38,328 nt of DNA, from the NCBI RefSeq assembly GCF_001704635.1, contig NZ_MAXF01000068.1:1-38328 (forward strand). The letters run 5' to 3'. Below are positions 22,954-31,362 of the stretch, in pieces. Each line of letters opens with the position of its first letter. Position 1 is the first letter of the stretch. The position numbers and the translations under genes are program-made. A model generated the notes under the pieces. The model searched no databases. It saw only the letters and a program-made list of their open reading frames with translations, and was not told where the DNA came from. The stretch comes from Streptomyces sparsogenes (lineage in GTDB: Bacteria; Actinomycetota; Actinomycetes; Streptomycetales; Streptomycetaceae).

Positions 22954-23853
22954 ATGTCACGACGGGTGGCCGACGACGCCTGCGGCATCGCGCAGGCCGC
23001 CGCGGTGGTGGGCGACTGGTGGAGCCTGCTGGTGCTCCGGGAGATCGCCCGCGGGCATGTGCGCTTCGACCGGCTCGCCGGTGAACTCGGCGTCTCCCGG
23101 AAGGTCCTCAGCGAGCGGCTGCGCACCCTGACCGACCACGGCGTCCTGGAACGGCGCCCGTACCAGGACCGCCCGCCCCGCTACGAGTACGTGCTCACCG
23201 AGCGGGGCCACGGCCTGGTCCCCGTCCTGGTGTCGCTCCAGGACTGGGCGGACCGCTGGCTGCTCGGCGACGGCACCCTCACCGGAGCCGGCCACGACGG
23301 CGGGGCCGACACCCGCCGGGTGGCGGCGCTGGCCGGCGAGCCCGTCCCCGCCGGGCTGCTCCTGCCGGGCACCGACGGCCGCGCGCACGACCCCGTGGCC
23401 ACGGACGCCCGGGCCACCGTGCTGTTCGCCTATCCCGCGACGGGCGTCCCCGGCGTCCCGGCCGACCTGGCCGGGCCGCAGGTCCCCGGCAGCGCCGGCT
23501 GCACCCTGGAGAACCGCCAGTTCCGCGCGGCCTGGCCGCGGTTCCGGGCCGCGGGCGTCGCCCTCCACGGCGTCAGCACCCAGACGCCCGCGGAACAGGC
23601 CGCGTTCGCGCGGGCCGAGGACCTGCCCTTCCCACTGCTGTCCGACGCCCGGCTCCGGCTCACCGCGGCGCTGCGGCTGCCCACCTTCCGCGCCGGGCAG
23701 GACCTCCGCATCAAGCGGCTCATCCTCGTCATCGGCCCCGACCGCACCGTACGGCACACGCTCTTCCCGGTCACCGACATCCCCGCCGCGGTGACCGAGG
23801 CCCTCGCCCTCGCCACCGCCCTCGCCACCGCTGCCCACCGGGAGCCCGCCTGA
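22954..23853 (+). CDS. HxlR-type winged-helix regulator fused to a peroxiredoxin-like domain
   Basis: A 299-aa fusion. Residues 1-105 form an HxlR winged helix: Cys10 precedes the first helix (DDACGIAQ), with DWWSLLVLREI, RLAGELGVSRKVLSERLRTL and the wing RPPRYEYVLTERG. HxlR proteins with an N-terminal Cys can sense quinones, aldehydes or oxidants. Residues about 150-285 form an AhpC/TSA-like redoxin: ATVLFAYPATG, PGSAGCTLE with candidate peroxidatic Cys183, GVSTQTPAEQAAFAR, LPFPLLSD and KRLILVIG. No nearby second Cys is seen, so a one-Cys mechanism or sensing role is likely. ATG 22954 follows GGGAGGGAGCGCGAGG. The gene diverges from the O-methyltransferase. Confidence 0.85.
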   Translation: MSRRVADDACGIAQAAAVVGDWWSLLVLREIARGHVRFDRLAGELGVSRKVLSERLRTLTDHGVLERRPYQDRPPRYEYVLTERGHGLVPVLVSLQDWADRWLLGDGTLTGAGHDGGADTRRVAALAGEPVPAGLLLPGTDGRAHDPVATDARATVLFAYPATGVPGVPADLAGPQVPGSAGCTLENRQFRAAWPRFRAAGVALHGVSTQTPAEQAAFARAEDLPFPLLSDARLRLTAALRLPTFRAGQDLRIKRLILVIGPDRTVRHTLFPVTDIPAAVTEALALATALATAAHREPA

Positions 23854-23880
23854 GCGCCGGCCCGGCCCTGGTGACCGGCT

Positions 23881-24417
23881 TCAGAACCGCACCTCGTCCG
23901 CGGCGCCGATCTCGGCCCCCATGTTCCGCTCCATCATCCGCAGCGCGGCGTCGGCCAGGTCGGGGTGGATGTGGGCGACCGCGTCGTACGGGACGGAGGT
24001 GCGCAGATGGCGGATGTGGGCGTCGAGGGCGGAGTACAGCACGCACTGCTCGGTGACCTGCCCGCACAGCACGACGCGGTCGATGCCCTGCTGGCTGAGC
24101 AGGTACTCCAGCGGGGTCTGGAAGAAGATCGAATGGCGGGCCTTGACGACGAACAGCGAGTCGGCGTCCGGGCGGACCGGTTCGACCAGGTCGGCGTGCG
24201 GGCCGCTCAGGGCGGTGTCGAGGAGTTCGTCGTGGTGGGAGCGCCAGCGGCCGAAGTTGTCGTTGACGTAGATGACCTCGACGCCGGACTCACGGGCCCG
24301 GGAGATCAGGCGGGTGATGGCGGGGAGGGCACGGCGGACGGAGGGCACCAGTTGGTCGGCGTCCTGGTGCTCATAGGTGTTGATCATGTCGATCACGATC
24401 AGTGCGGTGTCTGGCAT
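23881..24417 (-). CDS. Isochorismatase-family cysteine hydrolase
   Basis: A 178-aa alpha/beta hydrolase of the isochorismatase/nicotinamidase superfamily. The catalytic triad is visible: Asp10 (LIVIDMINTYE), Lys92 (VVKARHS) and Cys125, preceded by the cis-peptide motif (CGQVTEQCVLYSA). The lack of a metal-site triplet typical of nicotinamidase argues for an isochorismatase-like amidase with another substrate, which I cannot name. It is convergent with the HxlR-peroxiredoxin gene, 27 bp from its stop, and upstream on the same strand lie the HAD and Ppx genes, though separated from HAD by 83 bp. Confidence 0.85.
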   Translation of the reverse strand: MPDTALIVIDMINTYEHQDADQLVPSVRRALPAITRLISRARESGVEVIYVNDNFGRWRSHHDELLDTALSGPHADLVEPVRPDADSLFVVKARHSIFFQTPLEYLLSQQGIDRVVLCGQVTEQCVLYSALDAHIRHLRTSVPYDAVAHIHPDLADAALRMMERNMGAEIGAADEVRF

Positions 24418-24468
24418 ACCGGGGCCGGGAGTCGGGGCGGCGGGCGGGCCGCGGGTGGGGGCCGGCTC

Positions 24469-24489
24469 GGGTGGGCCGGCTGGGGTGGG
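24469..24489 (+). other. Potential G-quadruplex motif
   Basis: Four G-tracts (GGG-T-GGG-6 nt-GGGG-T-GGG) lie in the 83-bp gap between the HAD stop and the isochorismatase start. G-runs lie on the plus strand, which is template for the minus-strand genes. The whole gap is G-rich, so this may be compositional. Confidence 0.4.
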
Positions 24490-24500
24490 CGGTGGGGCGG

Positions 24501-25199
24501 TCAGTGGGCCAGCGCGCTGCGGTCCAGGTTCGCCAGGAGGTCGGCGGGGCTCTGGTAGATCTCCGCCGCCCCGGCGTCGGCCAGCACCTCGTGGGGCACC
24601 CCGCCGCTCAGCAGCGCCACGCAGGGCACCCCCGCCTTCCGGGCCGCCTTCACGTCCCAGACGGTGTCGCCGACGAAGACCGCGTCCTCGGGCGGCACGC
24701 CCGCCCGCTCCAGCGCCCGCTCGACCAGGTCGGGGGCGGGCTTGCCGGTGCCGACGTCGTCGGAGCTGAGCGCGTCGGCGGTCAGCTCGTCGGCGCCGAT
24801 CGCGGCCCGCATCGCCGCCAGCTCGTCCTCGCTCGCGGAGCTGGCCAGGACGATGTGCCGACCCCGGTCGGCCACCGCGCGCAGCAGGTCAGCGGCGCCC
24901 TCCAGGGCCTGGAGCCTGGTGAAGTACGTCGCGTACAGGGCCGTGTGGGTCGAGCGGATCCGGTCGTCCTGGGACCTGTCCCGGTCCTCGCCCAGCAGAT
25001 GGTCGACGAGCCGGTCGGAACTCATGCCGATGGTGTGGTGGATCCGCCACATGGGCACCGTGTGGCCCGTCTGGCGGAAGGCCTCCCACCAGGTCACGGC
25101 GTGCAGGTAGTTGGTGTCCACGAGCGTGCCGTCCACATCGAACAGCGCGGCGCGGCGCGCGCCGGAGCCGTCTCCGTGTCCGTTCTCCCTGGGGTTCAT
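24501..25199 (-). CDS. HAD-superfamily phosphatase (phosphoglycolate phosphatase-like)
   Basis: A 232-aa HAD hydrolase with a helical cap. Motif I is LFDVDGTLVDTN (nucleophile Asp21, Asp23). Motif II is in IVLASSASEDEL, motif III Lys is in GTGKPAPD, and motif IV is VFVGDTVWDVKAA. The cap region is DRLVDHLLGEDRDRSQDDR. Substrate is probably a small phosphorylated metabolite and cannot be named. ATG 25197-25199 lies 28 bp downstream of the Ppx stop on the same strand, so the two phosphatases are likely cotranscribed. Confidence 0.87.
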   Translation of the reverse strand: MNPRENGHGDGSGARRAALFDVDGTLVDTNYLHAVTWWEAFRQTGHTVPMWRIHHTIGMSSDRLVDHLLGEDRDRSQDDRIRSTHTALYATYFTRLQALEGAADLLRAVADRGRHIVLASSASEDELAAMRAAIGADELTADALSSDDVGTGKPAPDLVERALERAGVPPEDAVFVGDTVWDVKAARKAGVPCVALLSGGVPHEVLADAGAAEIYQSPADLLANLDRSALAH

Positions 25200-25227
25200 C
25201 GGGGCCTTTCGTGCGTGTGATGACGTG

Positions 25228-26397
25228 TCAGCTGGTCCAGGGAACAGTGTGGAGCCGCCCGGGCCCGTGACGGCCGCGGCCCGCCGGGAGCGCCCGTACG
25301 GACGCGCTCGCGGACGCGTTCGCCGCCGCGCCCGCGGACGCGCCGCCGGGAGCGCCGACGGTAGCGCTGGCGGACACGTTCGCCGAGGCCGTGGTCACAC
25401 CCGGGTCCGCACCACCCCGCTCCGCACCGCCCCGGTCCCGCCGGTCCACCCGGCCCGGGGCCAGGTCCGCTTCGAGTGCCCGGAGCCGGTCCAGCAAAAC
25501 CCCCTCGCGCAGCGCCCAGGGGCACACCCGCAGCCGCTCGATGCCCAGGACCTCCATCGCGGTCTCCGCGACCACGGCACCGGCCAGGGCCTGGTGGGCG
25601 CGGGCGGCGGAGATGCCGCGCAGCCGGGCGCGCTCCGCGTCGCTCCTCGCGGCCAGCCGGGGCACCCAGGCCCGCAGCCGCTCCCGGTCCAGGAACCGCT
25701 CGGCGTACGGGCCGGCCTTGGCCTTCGGCGCCCCGGTCAGCCGGGCCAGCTGGGCGAAGGTCCTGGAGGTGCCGACGCGGGTCAGCGGCTCCGGCCGGTC
25801 GCGCAGCTCCTCGACGGTCTCGCTGATGACGGTCCGTACGAACTGGCGCAGCGCCTTGACGTCACGCTTTCTCACCGGCGTGGTGTCGGGCAGGTGGTGG
25901 CGGGTGAGCCGGCCCGCGCCCAGGGGGACCGACAGGGCGACGGCGGGCTCGGCGCGGCTGCCGCAGGCGATCTCCATGGAGCCGCCGCCGATGTCCAGCA
26001 GCAGCATCTCCCCGGCCGACCAGCCGTACCAGCCGCGCGCCGCGAGATAGGTCAGCCGCGCCTCCTCCTCGCCGGTCATGAAGGTCAGCCGGACCCCGGT
26101 CGCGTCCTCGACCTCGGCGAGCACGGCCGGCCGGTTGGCCGCGTCCCGGATCGCCGAGGTGGCGAACGGGACCATGGCGTCGATGCCGTGGGCCTCGGCG
26201 ACCGCGACGGCCTCGGTGACCGCGGCGACCACCCGCTTGATCGCCTCCGGCTCGACGACCCCATGCCGGTTGGTGGCCTCCGCGAGCCGCACCGGCCGCT
26301 TGAACGAGGTGACCGGCTCCGGGGGACAGCCCGGCGCGAGGTCGGCGATGCAGAGGTGGGCCGACTGGGAACCGACGTCAAGGACTCCGAGGCGCAT
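25228..26397 (-). CDS. Ppx/GppA-family exopolyphosphatase
   Basis: A 389-aa protein of the ASKHA fold, hydrolysing polyphosphate or pppGpp. The N-terminal phosphate loop reads MRLGVLDVGSQSAHL, where most relatives have GSNT or GSNS; the Asn-to-Gln change at residue 11 is unusual. The second nucleotide/phosphate motif, LLDIGGGSMEIACG, is intact, as is FMTGEEEARLTYL. The start at ATG 26397 is chosen because family members begin exactly here; no convincing ribosome site is visible. The last 70 or so residues are Ala/Ser/Gly-rich low complexity, beyond the domain. The HAD phosphatase follows by 28 bp. It diverges from the MBL-fold gene. Confidence 0.85.
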   Translation of the reverse strand: MRLGVLDVGSQSAHLCIADLAPGCPPEPVTSFKRPVRLAEATNRHGVVEPEAIKRVVAAVTEAVAVAEAHGIDAMVPFATSAIRDAANRPAVLAEVEDATGVRLTFMTGEEEARLTYLAARGWYGWSAGEMLLLDIGGGSMEIACGSRAEPAVALSVPLGAGRLTRHHLPDTTPVRKRDVKALRQFVRTVISETVEELRDRPEPLTRVGTSRTFAQLARLTGAPKAKAGPYAERFLDRERLRAWVPRLAARSDAERARLRGISAARAHQALAGAVVAETAMEVLGIERLRVCPWALREGVLLDRLRALEADLAPGRVDRRDRGGAERGGADPGVTTASANVSASATVGAPGGASAGAAANASASASVRALPAGRGRHGPGRLHTVPWTS

Positions 26398-26670
26398 ATC
26401 TGGTTGAGTGTCCGTTCCCTGGAGTTTCACTCCTCGTTGCTTTGCCTTCGGAAACTTACCGGCCATGCGCCCGCCGATCCGGGGGTGGTGCGAGTCGGAA
26501 GAAAAGAGAATATTTCCACCGCCCGAACACACCATCTGGCCCCACCACCCGAACACACCGCCGGTGACAACACTGGTTGACAACGGAATCGCGCCCGGAA
26601 CCAATGGGGGGACCGGGCCGGACTCCGCCGCGCCCACGACCGTGACAGCGAGAGGCAGCGAGACACAGCG
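26398..26670. other. Divergent intergenic region with direct repeats
   Basis: No gene is apparent. It contains an AT-richer stretch (26502-26516) and an 18-bp direct repeat, CCACC[G/A]CCCGAACACACC, at 26516-26533 and 26542-26559 (26-bp period, one mismatch). TTGACA at 26577-26582 could be the -35 for the rightward MBL gene, although the -10 at the right distance (ACCAAT) is poor. The repeat pair is a plausible regulator site for the Ppx/MBL divergent genes. Confidence 0.45.
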
Positions 26671-27462
26671 ATGAGCGAGTCGATTTCCCCGGGCGCCCTG
26701 GCCGTGCGCTATGTGGGAGGACCCACGGCGACCCTCGACATCGGTGGCGTACGGCTGCTCACCGACCCCACCTTCGACCCGCCCGGCGACTACCCCATCG
26801 GCGAGCGCAAGCTCGTGAAGACCGCGGGCCCGGCCCTCGCCCCGTCGGGCCTCGGCCCCGTCGACGCGGTGCTGCTCTCGCACGACCAGCACCCGGACAA
26901 CCTGGACCGGGCCGGCCGCGCCTACCTCGACCACGCGGAGCTGGTGCTGTCGACCGCGTCCGCGCGCGAGCGGCTGGGCGCCACCGTGACGGCGCTGCCG
27001 AACTGGGAGTCCGTCGAACTGCCGCGCTCGGGCGGCGGCACGCTGCGGATCACCGGCGTCCCGGCCCAGCACGGCCCGGACGGCACCGAGCACCTGGTCG
27101 GCGAGGTGACCGGCTTCGTGGTGTCGGGGGGCGGGCTGCCGACGGTCTACGTCAGCGGGGACAACGCCTCGCTGGACGTGGTGCGCGCGATCGCCGAGCG
27201 GTTCGGGCCGGTGGACGTGGCCCTGCTGTTCGCGGGCGCCGCCTCGACCCCGCTGGTCCCCGGCGGCTTCCTGACCCTGCCGAGCGAGCAGGCGGCCGAG
27301 GCGGCGCGGATCCTCGGCGCGTGCCGGGTCGTCCCGCTGCACTTCGAGCACTGGGGGCACTTCACGCAGGGCGCCGACACGCTGGTGGAGGCATTCGAGG
27401 CGGCGGGCCTCGGCGAGCGGCTGCACCTGCTGAAGCCCGGCGAGCGCGTCGAGCTCTTTTAG
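26671..27462 (+). CDS. MBL-fold metallo-hydrolase (UlaG-like)
   Basis: A 263-aa metallo-beta-lactamase-fold protein of the UlaG-like group. Strand-rich VRYVGGPTATLDIGGVRLLTDP opens the fold (two stretches). The metal motif is LSHDQHPDNLD, the variant of HxHxDH seen in this group. Further ligands are VPAQHG, VYVSGDNA and PLHFEHWGHF. It probably acts on a small ester or phosphodiester; the substrate is unknown. ATG 26671 has GCGAGA-type purines upstream. The stop lies 13 bp before the tandem repeats that end the convergent fusion gene. Confidence 0.88.
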   Translation: MSESISPGALAVRYVGGPTATLDIGGVRLLTDPTFDPPGDYPIGERKLVKTAGPALAPSGLGPVDAVLLSHDQHPDNLDRAGRAYLDHAELVLSTASARERLGATVTALPNWESVELPRSGGGTLRITGVPAQHGPDGTEHLVGEVTGFVVSGGGLPTVYVSGDNASLDVVRAIAERFGPVDVALLFAGAASTPLVPGGFLTLPSEQAAEAARILGACRVVPLHFEHWGHFTQGADTLVEAFEAAGLGERLHLLKPGERVELF

Positions 27463-27475
27463 GGATGTCGCGGGG

Positions 27476-27570
27476 CGGCCGCGAGCGCCAGCGGCCCCGA
27501 GCCCCACGGCCGCGAGCGCCGGCGGGTGCGTGCTTCAGCGGCCGCGAGCGCCGGCGGGCGCGTGCTTCAG
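27476..27570. repeat. 32-bp tandem duplication at the 3' end of the CBM2 fusion gene
   Basis: Two 32-bp copies (27507-27538 and 27539-27570) differ at one position. A truncated third copy of about 14 bp begins at 27476. The right-hand copy contains the stop codon (27567-27569) of the minus-strand fusion gene; the others lie beyond it toward the MBL gene. The unit is GC-rich with the core CGGCCGCGAGCGCCGGCGGG. Confidence 0.85.
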
Positions 27571-29354
27571 CGGGTCTCGCAGGGGCGGCCGTTGAGCGCG
27601 AGGCCGGTGGGCGCGGCGTTGCCGGCGTCCCAGGTGCCGAGGAAGCCCACCTCCAGGGGCTCCCCGCCCCGGGCGGTCTCGTTGTAGTCGGCCGGGGTGA
27701 CGGTCACCGTGGACCCGCGCTGGACGAACTCGCCGTTCCACATCTCCGTGACCCGCTGCCCGTTCTCGAACCGCCAGCTCAGCCGCCAGTCCCGCACCGT
27801 CTTGCGGGGGGTGAGGGTCACCTTCGCCTGGAAGCCGTCGGGCCACTCGTTGTCCAGGCTGTAGCGGGCGGTGCAGGTGACACCGGCGGGCTCGGGGTGC
27901 TCCGGCCGCTCCCCGGGCGGCTTGCCCGAGGGCTCCGAGGATTCCGACGACTCGGACGAGTCCGAGGACGCGTCGCCCGGCGAGGGCTTCCCGGACGGCC
28001 CTGACGGCCCGGCCGGGGACTCCGACGGGCCGGTCCGGTGGCCGACCGCACTGGTGCCGGAGCTGGGCGGGACATGGGACCGGCTGGAGCCGCCCTCCGG
28101 CGGGAGGTCGGTGGGGCCGACCGTCGGAAGCGCGCCGGGGCCCGAACTCCCCTCGGGCGGCAGCCCGTCGTCCGATTCCCCGTCCGTGTTGGTGTACGCG
28201 ATGACGGCGATCACGGAGACCGCCGCGGCCGCCGCCAGGATCCCCGCGGTACGCGTCCGCCCGCCCTTCCGCGGCCTGCGGCGCCTGCCCCCGCCGGCCC
28301 CCAGCGCCCGACGCGACCCACCACGCGCGCGGACCACCCCGCTCGCGGCGGTCGCGCCGAAGGCCCCCGCCGTAGGCATCTCGGCCGTATGGGCCGCCGG
28401 AGCCGCCTCCGCTGTACGGGGCACCTCGGCCGTACGGGCCGCCGGAGCCGCCTCCGCCGTACGCCCCCCACGGGGCCTCCCGCCCCCGTCCCGCATCCCC
28501 TTGACGCGGTCCCACAGCGGCGGCCCCACGCTGCGCGCGAGGGTGCCCAGGCGCCGTCCGCCCGTGTTCTCGGCCGCGACCCTGCGCCGCCGCTCCAGGT
28601 AGGGCAGCCCGCCCCAGCCGAGGACGCCCCCGGCCAGAGCGCCGGGCAGCCCGCTGCCGTGCAGATACAGGCAGGCGGCCGCCTCCTTGCAGGGGGCGCA
28701 GCGGGCGAGGTGCTGCCACAGGTCGTCGGGCGCGGCGGCGTCCGGTGAGCGGGTCGCCGCGTCCAGCAGCCCGGCGTAGCTGCGGCACTCCTCGTCGGTG
28801 AGCGTGTCGACGTGGTTGCGCTGGCACAGCTCGCGGAAGCGGGCGCGGACCCGGGCGATCTCCTCGTCGGCGTAGGCGGGGTCCCAGCCGAGCTGCCTGG
28901 CCACCGCCGTGAGGGACCGCGACTCGACCTCGACGGACCACAGCAGCTCCGCGTCCGCCTCCGGAAGGTCCCATAATCCACGCAGCGCGAGCGGCTGTTG
29001 GCGGCGTGGCGTGGTGTAGCGCCTGGCCCGGTCGGAGGTCAGCCAGATGCGCAGCGCCGGGTCGAGCCGGTCGCCCGCCTGCCGCGCCTGCCAGTCGGCC
29101 GCCGTTTTGCGTACGGAGCTCAGCAGCAGCGGGAGCCACGGCAGGCGCGGCCCCCAGGCCCGTGTCCGCGAGTTGCGGGTCTCCCGGATGCCGCGCCGGA
29201 ACGCCTCGGTGGCCAGCCGCATGCCGTCCTGCGGGGTGGTGGTGCACAGGTTCGCGTAGTCGAGCACCGCGTCCCAGTACTCGGAGAGCAGGGCGGTCTC
29301 GGATATGGCGTCAGGGGATGACTGGTGGAGCATGGAGGTGGTTTCCTCACTCAC
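27567..29354 (-). CDS. Sigma-like / zinc-finger anti-sigma-like / TM / CBM2 fusion protein
   Basis: A 595-aa membrane protein of mixed ancestry. The N-terminal 180 residues look like a degenerate ECF sigma factor (SEYWDAVLDYANL; region-4-like SLTAVARQLGWDPAYADEEI). Next is a zinc-finger anti-sigma (ZAS) motif, H-x3-C-x2-C (HLARCAPC, about 215-222). A basic, repetitive linker (TAEAAPAA units from a 45-bp DNA repeat) leads to one TM helix (about 370-388, AGILAAAAAVSVIAVIAY). A Pro/Ser/Gly stretch follows, then a C-terminal family 2 cellulose-binding module (last 105 or so residues) with flanking Cys and aromatic residues (DWRLSWRF, GTWDAGN). Topology should be cytoplasmic-in, CBM-out. GTG 29354 is chosen; an ATG at 29333 is possible. 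The first two domains may sense or transmit polysaccharide binding. Confidence 0.82.
   Translation of the reverse strand: MSEETTSMLHQSSPDAISETALLSEYWDAVLDYANLCTTTPQDGMRLATEAFRRGIRETRNSRTRAWGPRLPWLPLLLSSVRKTAADWQARQAGDRLDPALRIWLTSDRARRYTTPRRQQPLALRGLWDLPEADAELLWSVEVESRSLTAVARQLGWDPAYADEEIARVRARFRELCQRNHVDTLTDEECRSYAGLLDAATRSPDAAAPDDLWQHLARCAPCKEAAACLYLHGSGLPGALAGGVLGWGGLPYLERRRRVAAENTGGRRLGTLARSVGPPLWDRVKGMRDGGGRPRGGRTAEAAPAARTAEVPRTAEAAPAAHTAEMPTAGAFGATAASGVVRARGGSRRALGAGGGRRRRPRKGGRTRTAGILAAAAAVSVIAVIAYTNTDGESDDGLPPEGSSGPGALPTVGPTDLPPEGGSSRSHVPPSSGTSAVGHRTGPSESPAGPSGPSGKPSPGDASSDSSESSESSEPSGKPPGERPEHPEPAGVTCTARYSLDNEWPDGFQAKVTLTPRKTVRDWRLSWRFENGQRVTEMWNGEFVQRGSTVTVTPADYNETARGGEPLEVGFLGTWDAGNAAPTGLALNGRPCETR
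28382..28470. repeat. 45-bp tandem repeat within the fusion gene
   Basis: Two near-identical copies begin at 28382 and 28427 and encode the TAEAAPAA[RH]TAE linker units before the TM helix. Copy-number change would alter linker length without breaking the frame. Confidence 0.7.
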
Positions 29355-29511
29355 GAACAACGGCGCCCCCGCCGGGCAACACTCTTATCAGGCCGGGCGG
29401 CGGCTGGCCAAGGTCCCTGTTTTTGCCCGGAGTTGAGGGATGTTCCGCTGTGGGGCGGCCCGAGCCTTTCACGGTTTCCACACAAGTGGCAAGAGACGTC
29501 GCCACCTGCTG

Positions 29512-31362
29512 TCAGAGCGTCAGTTCGACCCCGTACCGGCGCAGCCAGGCGTCGAGGCCGAGGGCCATCTCGATCGGCTGCCGCGCGTCCCCGGCCGCTC
29601 CGTCCGCCGCGCGCCGGGCGGCGGCCGTGTCGAGCAGCGGGCGGACCGGAGCGTCCCCGTCGGCCAGCAGGCCGCGCAGCTCGGCCTGGATGGCCTCGTT
29701 GTACCGGCGGTCCTGGGTGCTGGGGTAGGGGCTCTTGACGCGCTGGGCGACGGAGTCGGGGAGGAGGTCGCGGGCGGCGGCACGCAGCAGGGACTTCTCG
29801 CGGCCGTCGAAGGTCTTCATCGACCACGGGGTGTTGAACACGTACTCGACCAGCCGGTGATCGCAGAACGGCACCCGCACCTCCAGGCCCACGGCCATGC
29901 TCGCGCGGTCCTTGCGGTCCAGCAGGAACTGCACGAAGCGGGTCAGGTGCAGATAGCAGATCTCCCGCATCCGCCGCTCCGTGGCCGAGTCGCCCTCGCG
30001 GTGCGGGACCTCGGACAGCGCTTCGCGGTAGCGGGCGGCCTGGTAGGCCTCGAGGTCCACCTTGGCGAGCACCTCCGGGTGCAGCAGCGCCTCGCGGCCG
30101 CCGCTGCGGATGCCGGTGAAGCCGACCTCGCGGAACACCGCGATCCAGGGGAAGGTGTCGGCGCCCGTCGCCCGGGGGTCGTGGAACCAGGAGTAGCCGC
30201 CGAAGACCTCGTCGGCCGACTCGCCGGACAGGGCCACCGTGGAGCGGTCGCGGATCGACTTGAAGAGCAGGTAGAGGGAGGTGTCGCTCTCGCCCGAGCC
30301 GAACGGCAGGTCGCGGGCGGCCAGCGTGGCGTAGCGGTGGGCCGGGTCCATCAGGGCGGCGGTGTCCAGGACGATGTCCTGGTGGTCGGCGCCGACGTGT
30401 TCGGCGAGGGCGTGGGCGTACGGGCCGTCGGGGGTGGCGCGCAGCGCGTCGGCCTTGAAGTGCTCGGTCTGGCCGACGAAGTCCACCGCGAACGAGCGCA
30501 CGGGCCCCCGCCCGGCGTCGGACAGGCCCCGGGCGGCCAGCGCCGTGATCGCGGAGGAGTCGAGCCCGCCGGACAGCAGGGTGCACAGGGGCACGTCGGC
30601 GATGAGCTGGCGGGCCACGATGTCGTCCAGCAGCTCCCGCACCCTGCGGACGGTGGTGTCGGTGTCGTCGGTGTGCTCGCGGGCCTCCAGCCCCCAGTAG
30701 CGGTGTTCGGCCAGGCCCTGGCGGCCGACCCGGACGAGATGTCCCGGGCGCACCTCGTACATCCCCTTGTAGACGGCGTGGCCGGGGGTCTTGGTGAAGG
30801 CCAGCAGTTCGGCGAGGCCCTCGGCGTCGACGGCGGGGCGTACGGCGGGGTGGGCGAGGATGGCCTTGGGCTCGGAGCCGAAGAGCACGCCGTCGGGGGT
30901 CGGGTAGTAGTAGAGCGGCTTGATGCCCATGCGGTCGCGGACCAGCAGGAGCCGCTGCTCGCGCGGGTCCCAGAGGGCGAAGGCGTACATGCCGTTGAGG
31001 CGTTGGGTGAAGTCCTCGCCCCACTCCAGGTAGGCGTGGAGGGCGACCTCGGTGTCGCTGCTGGTGCGGAAGGCGTGGCCGCGGGCGGTCAGCTCGGCGC
31101 GCAGCTCGCGGTAGTTGTAGATCTCGCCGCTGTAGGTGGTCACCAGTGCCGTGCGACCGTCGCGCTCGACGGACATGGGCTGCTTGCCGCCCTCGATGTC
31201 GATCACGGCCAGCCGGCGGTGGCCGAGGGCGGCGTGGGTGTCCGTCCACAGGCCCGCCGCGTCGGGGCCGCGGCAGGCCATGGTCGCGGTCATGGCGTCC
31301 AGCGTGTCGCGCTCGGCGGTCAGGTCCTGGTCGTACGAGATCCATCCGGTGATGCCGCACAT
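29512..31362 (-). CDS. asnB: Asparagine synthetase (glutamine-hydrolysing)
   Basis: A 616-aa AsnB-type amidotransferase converting aspartate, ATP and glutamine to asparagine. The N-terminal class II glutaminase starts MCGITGWISY with nucleophile Cys2, so ATG 31362 is certain. Further motifs are RGPDAAGLW, LGHRRLAVID and YSGEIYNYREL. The last has Ser where E. coli AsnB has the oxyanion Asn; my recollection is that actinobacterial homologues share this. The synthetase domain has the PP-loop LLSGGLDSSAI, then SGESADEVFGGYSW and EVRVPFCDHRLVEY. The length is normal. No peptide-antibiotic genes are adjacent, so a housekeeping role or acylation-type variant (AsnO-like) remains open. The gene stands alone with 149-237 bp gaps on each side. 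Confidence 0.93.
   Translation of the reverse strand: MCGITGWISYDQDLTAERDTLDAMTATMACRGPDAAGLWTDTHAALGHRRLAVIDIEGGKQPMSVERDGRTALVTTYSGEIYNYRELRAELTARGHAFRTSSDTEVALHAYLEWGEDFTQRLNGMYAFALWDPREQRLLLVRDRMGIKPLYYYPTPDGVLFGSEPKAILAHPAVRPAVDAEGLAELLAFTKTPGHAVYKGMYEVRPGHLVRVGRQGLAEHRYWGLEAREHTDDTDTTVRRVRELLDDIVARQLIADVPLCTLLSGGLDSSAITALAARGLSDAGRGPVRSFAVDFVGQTEHFKADALRATPDGPYAHALAEHVGADHQDIVLDTAALMDPAHRYATLAARDLPFGSGESDTSLYLLFKSIRDRSTVALSGESADEVFGGYSWFHDPRATGADTFPWIAVFREVGFTGIRSGGREALLHPEVLAKVDLEAYQAARYREALSEVPHREGDSATERRMREICYLHLTRFVQFLLDRKDRASMAVGLEVRVPFCDHRLVEYVFNTPWSMKTFDGREKSLLRAAARDLLPDSVAQRVKSPYPSTQDRRYNEAIQAELRGLLADGDAPVRPLLDTAAARRAADGAAGDARQPIEMALGLDAWLRRYGVELTL

Noticed and set aside
24421..24500. 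Plus-strand small ORFs in the G-rich gap and antisense to the HAD gene
   Set aside because: Low-complexity translations with no ribosome site or domain; they mirror real minus-strand genes.
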